Of a stretch of DNA of 64,000 nucleotides, positions 32,501-43,080 are shown piece after piece. Made by a program: the position numbers and the translations under genes. Origin of the DNA: Caenorhabditis elegans (lineage: Eukaryota > Nematoda > Chromadorea > Rhabditida > Rhabditidae); NCBI RefSeq assembly GCF_000002985.6, contig NC_003280.10:15215422-15279421 (forward strand). The letters are read 5' to 3'. Below the pieces are notes generated by a model, which was not told where the DNA came from, did no database searches, and was given only the letters and a program-made list of their open reading frames with translations. The first letter of the stretch is position 1; each line of letters starts with the position of its first letter.

Positions 32501-35500
32501 AAGCCTAAGCCTAAGCCTAAGTCAAAGCCTAAGTCTATACCTAAGTCTAGGCTAAAGCCCAGGCCTAAGCCTATGTCTAAGCCTAATCCTAAGTTTTTTT
32601 GTCACTCTTTGAAGTCAAGCAGGCAGGCTTTCTTATGCCTACGTGGAGCATTGCACTCCTTCAACCCCGATTATCAATAGAGCGCGCTTACCTTAATCAT
32701 TTTATCCGAACTTTTTTGCTTCATCCATTTATGGAACAAGTGACTAATATCAAAATGATATTTATCCAATGTTTCGCGAATTTCGAATCGATCCACGTAT
32801 TGCAACTCTCCGAACAACTCATCGACTTCGTACACAACTATACTAATATTCGTATCCTTTGGATCAATAATAAGGGATGCAGAGAGAATTTCATGATTGA
32901 TTGAATTAATTGAATACTGAAAGCAGTCCTTCACAAGTGATTCGGGTGTTAAGCATGTCCAACCTGGAAAATTTTGGAACTTATATACTTAGATTTTGCA
33001 ACTTTTGCAATACGGTACCCGGTCTCGAAGCGACAATTTCGTGTTATATGCAAAAAGGTGTGCGTCTTTAAAATTACTGTAGTCGATCAATTATTGATAT
33101 TTTCTTTGTGGCGGGACCCATCTCTCTGCAGTTTTGGTCAATCGGTCAAGTTTTCAGAAATCTTGGGCCTAGGCGTAGGCTTAGGCTTACACTAAGGATT
33201 AAGTCTAGGCTTAGGCTTAGTCTTAGGCCTAGGCTCAGGTTGACACTTTGTCCTAGACTTAGGCTTAGGTTTAGGCTGAGGCTTAGACTTAGGCTCAGGC
33301 TTAACCTTAGACTAAGGCTTATGCTTAGACTGAGGCTTAGGCTTAGTCTTAGGGGTTTGCTTAGGCTTAGACATATACGGGAGGACAATTCCATTTTTCA
33401 AGGGATTCCCAGAAAAAAGAGAAAGAAAGGAAAAATCGTTTAAAAGGTTTAAATCTGACGTCGGAGGACATTAATAATCCAAAAAAACCCACAAAATATT
33501 TTTTAACCCGTGTGAAACTGTGTGTAAAATGATTTTTTCGTATCAGAAAATGAGAAAAAGTTTGATCTGAAAAAGTGCGACGGAAAGTGCAAAAAGTCGA
33601 AGGCGGCTGATTTGTGTTGCCTATTTGATTAAAAATTTGAAATTGTTTCTAGCAAGGGTTTCTCTGAATTTTTGAGTCGTGTTTTCAAATTTTAACTGAT
33701 CAAGTTCTTGCTAATGCAGAAACTATGATCTTACATCAGATGATTCGAATTCCATTTCACTTTCAACCGTCACTCAACACTTTTCTACAGTATCCTCTCG
33801 GAATTATTAGTCGTGATTAAACGTGACAAACCACTGAACTTTGCGCTCATTATTTTTCGTGTGGTTTGTATCTTATGTCACTTTTGACTTACAGTATCCC
33901 TATGCGATCAAATTTGCAATTATGATGATTTGATTCATTTATACTCAAGGCTCTAAGAAATTATATTCAAAGTTGAAAATTTCTAGAAATTTCTAATTAA
34001 TTATAATAATTCGATTTAATATTTACTTGAAACTTTAGTAAGAACAATTAATCTAAAACTTAAAACAAACTCGAAATTCAAATTCGTTATAACATAAAAG
34101 TTTGAGAATTACAGGTCGAGTTAAAATATCTGTGTGTGTGTGTGTGTGTTTTTTTTTCAGATTTTTAATTGAATTTATTTATTAGGTCTCCAAATAAGTT
34201 CCGGGTCAAAAATCATAACTTTTTTCGCTGCAAATCGATTTTTATGAAACTTTGGGAATTTATGTTATCAACTATGATCTTTCATTTGACAATAGTCACA
34301 AAAGTTTTTGACCACCCCAAGTGTCCTAACTCGGAGCCAATTTTTTCAGGCATTTTCCTGATCTCGCTTCTTTTCAGTTTTCAATTGAGCTTTGTGTGCG
34401 GATTTTGCTTTGTTTAGAATACATTATTAGAAAACAACAAAAGTTTAGAAAAAAATCCGCCCAAAAAAATTTTTTTTGGTTGGTCGTCAAAAAAAGTTCA
34501 AAAAAATTTTTGTCGAAAATTCTAGATTTTTCCTACAAAAATGATGTAACCAAGTGTAAACTATTTTTAGACATACAAAACATATCAATTTAGTTCGATA
34601 CACTAAAATGATAATAGAAAATATAATTTTTTCGGTTAATTTTTTAGTTTTTTGAATATTTCTTGAGATTCAAATTTTTAACTCAAATGATTTATATGTG
34701 TAAAAGTAGTTTACACTTGGTTATATCTTTTTTTTATAAAAAATCAAGAACTTTCGACAAAAATTTTTTAAAACATTTTTTGACGACCAACCAAAAAAAT
34801 TTTTTTGGGCGGATTTTTTTCCAAACTTTTTTTGTTTTCTTACATTGTGTACTAAACAAAGCAAAATCCGCACACAAACATCAATTGAAAGCTGAAAAGA
34901 ACCGAGATCAGAAAAATGGCTGAAAAAATTGGCTCCGAGTTAGGCCACTTGGGGTGGTCAAAAACTTTTGTGACTATTGTCAAATGAAAGATCATGGTTG
35001 ATAACATAAATTCCCAAAGTTTCATAAAAATCGATTTGCAGCGAAAAAAGTTATGATTTTTGACCCGGAACTTATTTGGAGACACAAGGATGATATTATT
35101 CTCTAAAATATGAGGCACTATATCAAGGTTTGCTATTGAAAAATATGCACAAACAAAACATGTTTTGATAATGTTTTGCCGTATGCACTCAGTACAAACT
35201 TTGTCATTATTGAGCCTAGAGGAGTTTAAAATTGGTTCCTGGTTAAAAAATAGTTTTACATATATTTTGACATGCATTTAAATAAATACGAGTTCATGTA
35301 TTTACAAACATAATAACGTAATTATTTGTTGGCATGCATAAAATATACATGAATCGTAATAACTTTAATGAAACCATTATGCTCACAATTACTGTTCTAG
35401 TTTCAAAGAATTACGTAGTGAGACCATATACATATTAATAACAGCGTTGCAAAACGATAGTAGATTTATTTATATTGCTATGACTCAAAATGTCTGAAAA

Positions 35501-38500
35501 CACCGAATTCCACGATGAAACTTCTTGAAATTGTCTCAAAAAAAATATGAAAAAAATACGGCTCAAAAAATGATCTAAAATTGTTAAAATTTAAAAAATT
35601 TGACTTGTCAGCGTTGTCAGCTGGAAACAAACATTTTTGAAATCACCATCTAATCATGGGTTTAAAAATTAACTAACTTGCGTTTTCAACTTGATTTAGC
35701 TACTTTAAAGTCGATTGTTTCCAGCCACTGCGACATTGACAAGTCGGTCAAATTTAAAATTTTCACTAATTTTAGGTCATTTTTTGAGCCGGTATAACTT
35801 TTTTTTGAGTAGTTTTCAAGAAGTTTCATTATGAAATTCGATGTTTTCAGACAATTTTGTGTCTAATACAGCAATTTTTAAAAAAATTCGGCTACACCAA
35901 CTTTAATGAAACAATATTGCTCAAAATTAATGGTCCAGCTTCAACAGGGTTTTCTTAAAAGTTAATTTCTCAAACTCTTTTTGATATGAACAGAAGCTAC
36001 GTACTTTTTCTATTCGGCTCAAGAGTGATCTTGTCTAAAACTCCACCATATAAATCATGCTTTCTTGAAGTCGACATTGAATCCGGTATCACAGGAGCCT
36101 GATGTATAAGTGGCGGACGAGATGACAAGTTCAACGCACTCAATAATTGCCTCTGAAGCCATACAATCAATCAATAGTCTAGAAGTGATATCAAACCTTT
36201 TGTCTTTCAATTGACAGTGATGAAGCATTTATTGAAATAATAGTGATAACAAAACAATAATGGAATCGAGTAAAAAAATGCATTGGGCGAGGACAAACAA
36301 CAACAACAAATGTATAAAAATTCTTATCACACAATGTGTTGTATCATTTTATCATTTTATCAGCTGTGCAATTAGGAAGAATAGCATATATGGATCCGTC
36401 CTCCAGCCGCCACAAAATAATCCATCAGTCACATTTAGACGAAGACACGCTTCAATCAGAAATTAAGAAATTATACGATAAGAAATTAGAAACTGTATGG
36501 TCATTGGAATTAAAAATTAGAGAAGACGGAGAGACTATGGAGAAAATGAGGAAGTCTAGAGATCAATTTTGATTGATGGAGCATTAAAAAACTCTGAAGA
36601 AAAATGATAGAATTAATATAAGCACGTTTGGGATCAAATCACATTGGTTTGACGCAATTGTAGTTTGATTGTTGGGGCAAAGAGCAATAGAGCAAGATAT
36701 CATTTGCCGAAATTGCCGAACTTGTCGGACATTTTCGGCAATTTAAAAAAGTTCACCTAGTTGTTTAGTATTTGTATGTTTTTTAGTATGTTTTAACAGA
36801 AAACGTTTAATTGCCGGTCTGGCGATTTTTGCCGGCAATTTTCATTTTTGGCAACCTGCCAATTTGCCGTTTGCCGAATATCAATTTGCCAGAAGTTTTT
36901 AGAGGGATTTTTTATGAAACGATAACACCTAAAATTGTGCTTTTTTGAAATTTTTTCCCCGTTTTCTTTAGATATTTTTATATACTTTTCTTACTTTTCA
37001 AAGTAGATGTAGAAAAATTCATAGGATGCCTACAGTTTTTCCAATTAATATTAAAATGCTTAAATTTCCAAAAAAAAGTGCAAAACCACAATTTTCCGAA
37101 ACATTGCCGGTTTGCGATTTGCCTTAAAATCTAATTCCGGCAAATTGCTGATTTGAAGATTTGCCGGAAATTTCAATTCAGGCAATTTGTCGATCTGCCG
37201 ATTTTCCGGAAAAAATCGTCTGCCGCCCACCCATGATTCAATCCCAGAATTAAAAAATTTTTTAATTTTTTAAAAATTGAAAAGAAAAAATTGTTCAGTA
37301 AACTTAATTTTTAGGCTCTTAAATTTACAAAAAGTATCAAATTTATATTTCAGGCAATTTCGATTTACGGCAATGAGCAATTTCGGCAATTACCGGTTTT
37401 TGGAAATTTCCGGCAGGCAACCGGCAATTTTGTCAACTGCCGGTTTTGAAAAAAGCTAGTGAGGTAGCATTGATATAATTAAAATTGTACGTATACTAAG
37501 CTTCTTCTACCTGGGCTAGACAATAGTTTCAGAAGAACAAGACTACAAAACACATACAGGACACAGACACTGACGTAGAATGTAGGTTGGTCGGAAAAAC
37601 ATTTGTTTCAAAGAACTGAATCAAAAAGTTGAGGCGACCTTTGTACGTTGCGTATTTCCAGGGTAGAAACATTTTTCTGAACTATATTTTTGTCAGGAAC
37701 GTTACGGGACATCAACACCTTTAATTGGTATATGCCAACTGAATTACAGTATCATATGAGACCGAAGTTACTAGAAACACCATAATTTTGAACTTTTTTG
37801 CTTACCTAACATCCTGCAAAATTTCAAAACTTTTGTTCTGCAGTCACAATTTCTGCGAAGCTTTAAAATTATTTAAAAGAACATCAGCTTCCAATTTCCG
37901 CCTTTTTCTACCGCCTCCGCTTTGTTTTTGCAATGTTCCAAAAAATTTTCCTGAAAATCGGTCTATTCACCTATTTTGAGTTCACATCTAGCCGAAATAC
38001 TGAGCCTAAATTTTTAGCCAAAATAAAAAAAAACTAATTAGCATAAAAAGTTTAAACTTGAGCATAAGAATTTTTAATTGGTGAGCCTAAAACTGAGCTG
38101 GAGGCTATCTTTGAGCCTAAGCCGAAGCCTAAGCCTCAGCTTAAGCCGAAACCTACGCCTACGCCTTGGCCTAAGCTTAAGCCTAAGCCGAAACCTACGC
38201 CTACGCCTAAGCCTAAGCCTAAGCCTAAGCCTAAGCCTAAATAAACCCAGGCCTAAAAAAATGATGAGCTAAAAAATCAAATGAGCTAACGCTCGCCACT
38301 GACGCCAAACCTGAGCCAAAGCCAAAACCCAGGCCTGAACCTAACTTTAAGACTAAGCCTAAGCCTAAGCCTGAGCCTAAACCCAGGCATAAGCCTAACT
38401 CTAAGACTAAGCTTAAACCTGAGCCTAAGCCAAAGCCTAAGCCCAGGCCTAAGCTTCATGACTATAACCCTGGAGTGCTCCTGATCACAATGCTGTTTCG

Positions 38501-38952
38501 CTCCCCCCATTTTGGTCCCCTTTTCTCAATTTCCATTGGACATCTGCATCTGCAGAAGCAGTGCCTTCCGCACCCCGTTTCCGGTTGTACGAATTGTCTC
38601 ATCAAGCAATGGTGGTGTTGGTGGTGGTGGTGAAGAAAGAGATGGGGGGCTCCGCGTTTAATTTGATCCCCCCATCGGCTCCGGAGCATTTGGGAGCACA
38701 TGCACATATACACAAACGCATCCGTTTTTCAACTGACTGCCTTTCTCCCCTCATCACTAACTAGATATATATGAAAATTGGTGCAATTAAGCCACCCAGT
38801 GAGGGAAGGCGACGACAGAGGAGTGATGTCACCTCTTGACAATGTATTAATGAATTTTCAAGTTCATGCATTGCCATCTGCTGAGCACATATGTGCTCAA
38901 TTTCCTGGATGATTGAAAAGTAGGAAAGCAATAATGAGACCAATAGAAGCAA
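29509..38952 (-). CDS. tig-3: TGF-beta family ligand precursor
   Basis: Minus-strand exons, 5' to 3': 38833-38952 (5' end open), 36005-36152, 32692-32963, 32117-32285 and 29509-29750. Phases agree and give 316 residues from a hydrophobic leader (LLLLVSLLLSYFS). The start Met is not in this exon; an acceptor at CAATCTCTCAG just upstream suggests one more 5' exon. The prodomain has RQLLSALNLSSRPPL and ends FDVMVFQP. The ligand domain reads CVGCCVIPFYVNFTEIGWND, then SPPGFYANVC, SVDMIV and CSCT at the end, an activin/BMP-like cysteine-knot pattern. Two oddities: no RXXR furin site is visible between prodomain and knot, and the usual CCxP pair is KCAP, so one cysteine of the pair, by alignment the inter-chain one, is missing. 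The ligand is secreted. I recall the locus as Y46E12BL.1, tig-3. Confidence 0.85.
29776..30645. repeat. Tandem minisatellite, unit about 35 bp
   Basis: About 25 units of the type TTTTCTTATTACACATTCGT followed by GAAAAAATTGACA. A higher-order period near 305 bp is visible: the variant TTTTATTACACACTCGTGAG recurs at about 30077 and 30385. It lies in the last tig-3 intron. Confidence 0.92.
30645..31000. repeat. TACTATAGTTTTCGCTTCGAGATAT and GGTCTCGACGCGAC fragments
   Basis: Pieces related to the hairpin at 14482-14656 (GTCGATTTACGGGGTTTTG, CGCTACAGTAGTCATTTAAA) followed by a GGTCTCGACGCGACA and GCGCCTTTAAAGG module. Intronic in tig-3. Confidence 0.6.
30999..31106. mobile_element. Short palindromic element, GTCCCAT...ATGGGAC family, copy 3
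   Basis: GTCCCATTTCGTGTTGATCT on the left and AGATCAAACCGTTGTGGGAC on the right. The interior keeps GCGGGAG and ACGTGCTGACGTCACA but has lost the middle of other copies. Confidence 0.75.
31405..32040. mobile_element. 635 bp element with CCGTGTACTCCTCTCG inverted ends
   Basis: Terminal words CCGTGTACTCCTCTCG (left) and CGAGAGGAGTACACGG (right). The inside holds two direct repeats of about 158 bp, at 31515-31672 and 31830-31988, both containing ACGGGTAATTCATGTATG. The same internal sequence is found in the subtelomere at about 61000-61340. Confidence 0.75.
32475..32595. repeat. Interstitial telomere-like array A (GCCTAA orientation)
   Basis: Degenerate GCCTAA repeats, about 20 units, with several CCTGAG, CCCAGG and GTCTAA variants. 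Intronic in tig-3. Confidence 0.85.
33165..33375. repeat. Interstitial telomere-like array B (TTAGGC orientation)
   Basis: About 33 degenerate TTAGGC units with TCTAGG, TTAGAC and CTGAGG variants. Orientation is opposite to array A, 570 bp to its left; the third exon of tig-3 lies between them. Confidence 0.85.
33376..34180. other. tig-3 intron, no recognised feature
   Basis: AT-rich, with a (GT)n tract at 34131-34149. I see no coding signal and no clear repeat family apart from that tract. Confidence 0.5.
34186..35083. mobile_element. 898 bp palindromic element in tig-3 intron
   Basis: Left end GTCTCCAAATAAGTTCCGGG and right end CCCGGAACTTATTTGGAGAC are exact inverses. The arms of about 420 bp run through GGGCGGATTTT-type and GGTTGGTCGTCAAAAA words to a centre near 34635. 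Both arms give matching frames beginning near the ends, which are not genes. Confidence 0.92.
35480..35880. mobile_element. Palindromic element related to the one at 1.3-2.3 kb
   Basis: Arms TGTCTGAAAACACCGAATTC and GAAATTCGATGTTTTCAGAC, with GACTTGTCAGCG and CTGGAAACAA inside. About 400 bp, a shortened version of the 1270-2310 element. Confidence 0.8.
36390..36572 (+). CDS. Hypothetical 60-residue charged helical ORF (possible gene fragment)
   Basis: ATG at 36390 to TGA at 36572. The product, from MDPSSSRHKI to MRKSRDQF, is rich in Lys, Glu and Leu (SEIKKLYDKKLETVW, LELKIREDGETMEK) and would form a coiled coil. The frame is open upstream to about 36336, and an acceptor-like TTTTATCAG lies at 36353-36362. 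It is nested in a tig-3 intron on the opposite strand. I do not recognise a family. Its non-repetitive, exon-like sequence suggests a small gene or a leftover exon. Confidence 0.35.
   Translation: MDPSSSRHKIIHQSHLDEDTLQSEIKKLYDKKLETVWSLELKIREDGETMEKMRKSRDQF
36690..37445. repeat. Degenerate CCGGCAATTT repeat region (cluster 4)
   Basis: Scattered copies of TTTGCCGAAATTGCCG, CCGGCAATTTTCATTTTTGG and similar units, more eroded than the clusters at 4.4 and 25 kb. The rest of 36.6-38.07 kb shows no gene signal. Confidence 0.7.
38078..38456. repeat. Interstitial telomere-like array C (GCCTAA orientation)
   Basis: Degenerate GCCTAA repeats, including perfect runs near 38208-38240, with CCCAGG and CTGAGC variants, interrupted at about 38240-38330. 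It lies in the long intron upstream of the second visible tig-3 exon. Confidence 0.9.
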
Positions 38953-39164
38953 GAAGTTTCTGAGAGATTGATGAAAATTGCGGAAAGTTGACGAAAATTG
39001 TCTAAATTAAAATTTGCAAAAATTGCTAATTTTTCTCCAGAGTAGCCGAAAGATTCTGAAATTCTGAAACATTTCATAGTTACCAAAATTCTAAAAATTC
39101 CCCATCACTCCGTTTCCTTCAAAATCTGGCTCCAATTTCCCCCGGTGCCTTATTCTTGGTGTCA

Positions 39165-39178
39165 CCCCCCCCCCCCCC
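39165..39178. repeat. Poly-C tract (14)
   Basis: Fourteen consecutive C; the complementary strand is a G run able to form G-quadruplex structure. First of four such tracts in 39-49 kb. Confidence 0.95.
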
Positions 39179-39300
39179 ATCAAGGAGACAAAGAACGAAA
39201 AAAGAATGATATCGGTTTCCAGAGATGGAGGAGACATTGAGGAGAGGGGGGACCTCTATTTCCGGTTTGCCCCGATTTCATTTTCCGTTCTCAAATATCG

Positions 39301-39319
39301 CCCCCCCCCCCCCCCCCCC
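39301..39319. repeat. Poly-C tract (19)
   Basis: Nineteen consecutive C, 122 bp after the previous tract. Confidence 0.95.
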
Positions 39320-39439
39320 TCTTCTGCTCCATTTTGAAAATGTGTGCCTTTGAATGAAGAAGCAGTAGTATCGGTTTCGTTGTAGCTCCAATTTTTTCTT
39401 GAAATACAGTTTCTTCCATAGATCTTTGTCGCAAAAGCC

Positions 39440-39508
39440 GGACGCAGCCGACGCCGCACGGGACATCGTAATTTTCTAGATCAGACCTGTAAGGTGTCGG
39501 CTGCTTTC
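39440..39508. repeat. GCAGCCGAC hairpin, outlying copy
   Basis: GACGCAGCCGACGCCGCACG pairs with GTGTCGGCTGCTTT around a 35-40 base loop. Directly followed by telomere-like array D. Same family as the cluster at 40.9-42.1 kb. Confidence 0.7.
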
Positions 39509-39524
39509 TCAGTTTGGGCTTGGC

Positions 39525-40208
39525 CTTGGTTTTGGCTTAGGCTTAGGCTTAATCTTAGGCCTAGGCCTAGGCCTTAATTTAGGTATAGGCTCAGGGCTAG
39601 GCTTAGGCTTAGGTTTAGGCCTAACTTTAAGCTTAGGCTTAGGTTTAATATTAGGCTTCGTTTTATGCTTAGGCTTAGTCTTAGGTTTAGTTTTAGGCTC
39701 AGGCTCAGGCTCAGGCTTAGACGTAGGCTCATTCCTAGGTTTAGGTTTAGACTTATTTTAGACTTAGACTTAGGCTAGGCTTAGGCTTAAATTTAGGCTT
39801 AGGTTTAGATTTAGGCTAGGTCTAGGCTAGGCTCAGGCTTAGGCTTAAATTTAGACTTAGGCTTAGGCTTAGACTTAGGGTATGGCCTAGGCTTAGGGCT
39901 AGGCTTAGGCTTAGGCTTAGGCAAAAATGTAGGCTTCGGTGTAGGCTTAGGCTTAGGCTTGGGGATAGGCTTAGGCTTTGGTTTAGGCTTAGCTTTAGGT
40001 TTAGGCTTAGGCTTAGGGTTAGGCTTAGACGTAAATGTAGGCTTCGGTGTAGGCTTAGGCTTAGGCTTAGGCTTAGGCTTGGGCTAAGGTTTAGGCTTAG
40101 GCTAAGGCTTAGGCTTAGGCCTAGTCTTAGGCTTAGGCTTAGGCTTAAGCGAAGGCTTATGCTAGTTTTAGGCTTAGGCTTAGGCCTAGGCTTAGGCTTA
40201 GGCTTATT
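39525..40208. repeat. Interstitial telomere-like array D (TTAGGC orientation)
   Basis: The largest internal array, about 680 bp: more than 100 TTAGGC-like units, many perfect in runs of three to six, with TTAGGT, CTAGGC and TTAGAC variants. Confidence 0.95.
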
Positions 40209-40419
40209 ACGGCCGACGATTTCAAATTAAAAAAAAAACTGAAAAATTCAGGGCGAATTTGTTAATATTTTTATGTTAGCAACCTTATACCGTAGTTTGA
40301 TTTTTGTGTTTTTCCAAAAAAGAAAAAAAATTGATGGAAATTTCGCAGCAATATTTCAGTAAAATCTATTTAAAAACGAATCCCACGTTTTCAAAATATT
40401 CTAATCTAAAAAGGTTCAT

Positions 40420-40870
40420 CTCTCATCTTCTCCATACTATTGCACCCATAGTAGTAGCACAGCGGCTCTTCTCAGAGAGACGTAGAGTATGTGTGTACAT
40501 GTCTGCGTCTCTCATGGTGACCACACTCTCTCCACTCCCATCTCTTCGCATCGACTTCAGGCACCCTACCCGACGACGTCCGCAAGCGCCCTTTTTCATC
40601 TTTCTGTCTCTCTCTCTCTCTCTGCTTCTCACGTCTCCTCCACTACGTCGCCAAATACACACATACACTTATAAATCGTATAGTCGTTTTGGTGTATACA
40701 CGGGAAACGAGAGGAGGGTGACGAAAAAAGAATTGGACACGGAGACTGAGACAACCCTCCGCCAACCATTTTGCACCCTTCTTCTCCCACTCGTTTTCTA
40801 TTTCTCAAGCCCAGCTTTTTGCACTTTTTACACCCTTCCCCAGCCCGGCTGGTGTTCTATTAGTTTTTGA
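40420..40870. promoter_or_regulatory. Pyrimidine-rich promoter-like island
   Basis: Contains CTGCGTCTCTCATGG, a TCTGTCTCTCTCTCTCTCTG tract, CACGTCTCCTCC and (CACA)n, with higher GC than its surroundings. It could be an upstream promoter for tig-3 on the minus strand or an enhancer. No credible coding frame. Confidence 0.35.
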
Positions 40871-40924
40871 GCTCGTTGTTCTCATTTTAAGCATAATTTT
40901 CCATTTTAATGATACTAATCACAT

Positions 40925-42055
40925 AATAGCAGCCGACACCTCGCGGGATGAAACTAAAAACCCATGAAGCGTCGGCTGCTAGGCTGCAGCCTTATCACCT
41001 TGCGTGACCCAACTCCACACCAATTTGCTCTCGGCTAATTAAGTGGAACCATTTTTATGGGGTTTTCTGAGAATTTTCGTGGCCCAATTTTTTATGCCCC
41101 GACGAGGCGGTTCCGGTCCTTCGTACAGAAACATTTCAGGGGGTATAAAAGGAATAGGTTTGGCTCAGGTGAGCATTCCGTTAGTTGTTGTTGGCAGCAG
41201 CCGACGAATCACGGGGGGTTTTTTGCCAAGCTTGGGGGTCACTGTAAAAACGGGCAATCCGCCATGTGTCGGCTGCTAACCTGATTTTAGCAGATAATTC
41301 CGTTAGTCACCTTTTTTGCCAGTCGGTTTAGGGAACCTTGTTTGATGTCGGATGCAAGGTTGACTTTTTTTTAACAGTTTTTAATTTTTCTAACAACTAG
41401 GATATTAGCAGCCGACACGTTACGGGCTTAGAATTTACTGCTATGAAGAAAAATGATAGCCCGTAATGTGTCGGCTGCTTACCGGGATCTGGTTTTTTAG
41501 TGTTTTTTTCTCAAGTTAGTATTGAGGCTGATAGCATTCTTAGTTAGTTTTTGTTAGCAGCCGACACTTTACGGGTTTGTGCAAGGGTCGTTGCTAGAAT
41601 TAAAAATGATAGCCCGCAATGTGTCGGCTGCTTACCTGGATCTGCTTTTTTGGGTTTTTTCGCAAGTTAGTATGAGGCCGCATAGCATTCTTAGTCAGTT
41701 TTTGTTAGCAGCCGACACTTTACAGTTTGGGCAACCCCCGTGGTGCGTCGGCTGCTGAAGAAACCGACACATTGGGGTTTTTTTCTTCTCACTTTAATGC
41801 CCCGTACAATGTCGGCTGCTGGTCATTTCCCTCGCCTGTCAAGTTTCCCCAAAATTATCCAATTAAACAGAAGAAGGCCCTAAAAATTGTTCATTTAAAA
41901 AAACCAGTCGAATCCTTGTTTTCCAAAACATTTTCTAGTGGAATTTCAGGTTTTCTAAGGTTGTTTTCAGTTTTTTTTTTGTTTCAAATGTGAACTGCGC
42001 TGCCATTTTCTAAATTTAGAGTGGGAGCCTGCAGCCGCGAAGTGTCGGCTGCTCA
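40925..42055. repeat. Cluster of GCAGCCGACAC...GTGTCGGCTGC hairpins
   Basis: Hairpins at about 40928-40980, 41196-41279, 41406-41481, 41556-41632, 41706-41757 and 42030-42053, plus single arms near 41812 and 43087. The third and fourth have stems of about 20 bp (GCAGCCGACACGTTACGGGC opposite GCCCGTAATGTGTCGGCTGC) with loops near 33-36 bases. Units 3-5 are spaced about 150 bp and share GATAGCATTCTTAG and AGTTTTTGTTAGC, so they form a tandem array. No coding frame explains the conservation. Confidence 0.8.
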
Positions 42056-42529
42056 CCCTAAATCTCCCATTTTCTTCTCGTTCGTCTTGAGCTTCAAATG
42101 GAGCAAACCCAGTTAATGGATGGTAGAGAGCAAAAAGCCATTAATGCGTCTAGACCCTTCTGCTCACTCAAATCCAACAAAAAAACGAACGGGTGTCTGG
42201 AGATTTTTGATTTTCTTTTCCTTTTTGGAATTATTTATTATTTTTTTCAGCGTTACCCAAAGTGCTCAATAGTTTTCCAGACAAAAACCTAAAACCTAAA
42301 ACCACCGGAAAAGTTTGCAAAATGTCTTCCTATTTTCTGCAAGAAGGCGCTGAAAAACACGGGAAACACGTCAGTAACCCAGTTGTTTTTTTGTTGCCAC
42401 TTTTGGTACAAACAACAACAGAACTGTGTATATAAAGGAGGGAGAAGCTATCAGTTTTTCACACTTTTCTTTGTGTAGCTATATCTCCCTGAATACTAGA
42501 GATAGGAAAAAGTGCCTAACTATAAAAAT

Positions 42530-43080
42530 ATAGGTTGTGAAATTTTAAATATTTTGTTAGTTGGCAATTTTTTGCTAGCTTTATTCCCCGCTGAGATATG
42601 AACCTATTATCAAGGTCTACCTCCACTCTAGGGTTCTCGCTCTTCAAACGCTTATAACTTTACGAATTTAATAAATAAAAAAAAGTTGTCCACTAATAAA
42701 GTCTAGCTCACATTTTTCTAAGTATTATCTCAGTTGGCAATTTTGCCATAGCTCCACTACCCGCCGAGATATGGGTAGTCAAAGCCACCCATACTCTCAA
42801 CTTCGAAACTTTCACAAAAATTCGACCCCTTCTAAATCTGATAAAAGAAAAGAAAAAATTCGCGCTGATTTCTGATTTCAATATTGTCATCAATGTCTTA
42901 CAATTAGACCAACGGTCGAAATTATGATTTTCCGGCCACTTTTTTTTTTGATAAACCAGTTGTTACCTTGTTCTATGATTAAGAAATGGAAGGGCGGATT
43001 GAAAAAGAGAAAATTCTAGAAAAAACACAAAAAAGTTGCCAAAAGTCGGCAACAATCGCTCAACTTTCGGCAGTTTTCTG
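42530..43080. other. AT-rich DNA with GTTGGCAATTTTTTGC-type repeat fragments
   Basis: Fragments of the palindromic family described at 49.7-50.4 kb, accompanied by GAGATATG words. No gene signal. Confidence 0.5.

Noticed and set aside
33108..33443. Arg/Leu repeat frame (LRLRLRL) near 33.2 kb and similar ones near 38.2 kb
   Set aside because: Translation of degenerate TTAGGC/GCCTAA arrays.
34169..35277. Matching frames on opposite strands (82 and 141 codons) with ISLLFSFQLSFVCGFCFV-like ends
   Set aside because: They are the two arms of the 34186-35083 palindrome read outward, not separate genes.
32475..40208. Head-to-head telomere fusion at a single site
   Set aside because: Arrays are separated by hundreds to thousands of bases and by conserved tig-3 exons; A-B and C-D have the outward, not fusion, orientation.
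42098..42292. 64-codon frame near 42.1 kb
   Set aside because: Short, AT-rich at its end, no splice signals or family resemblance; considered chance.
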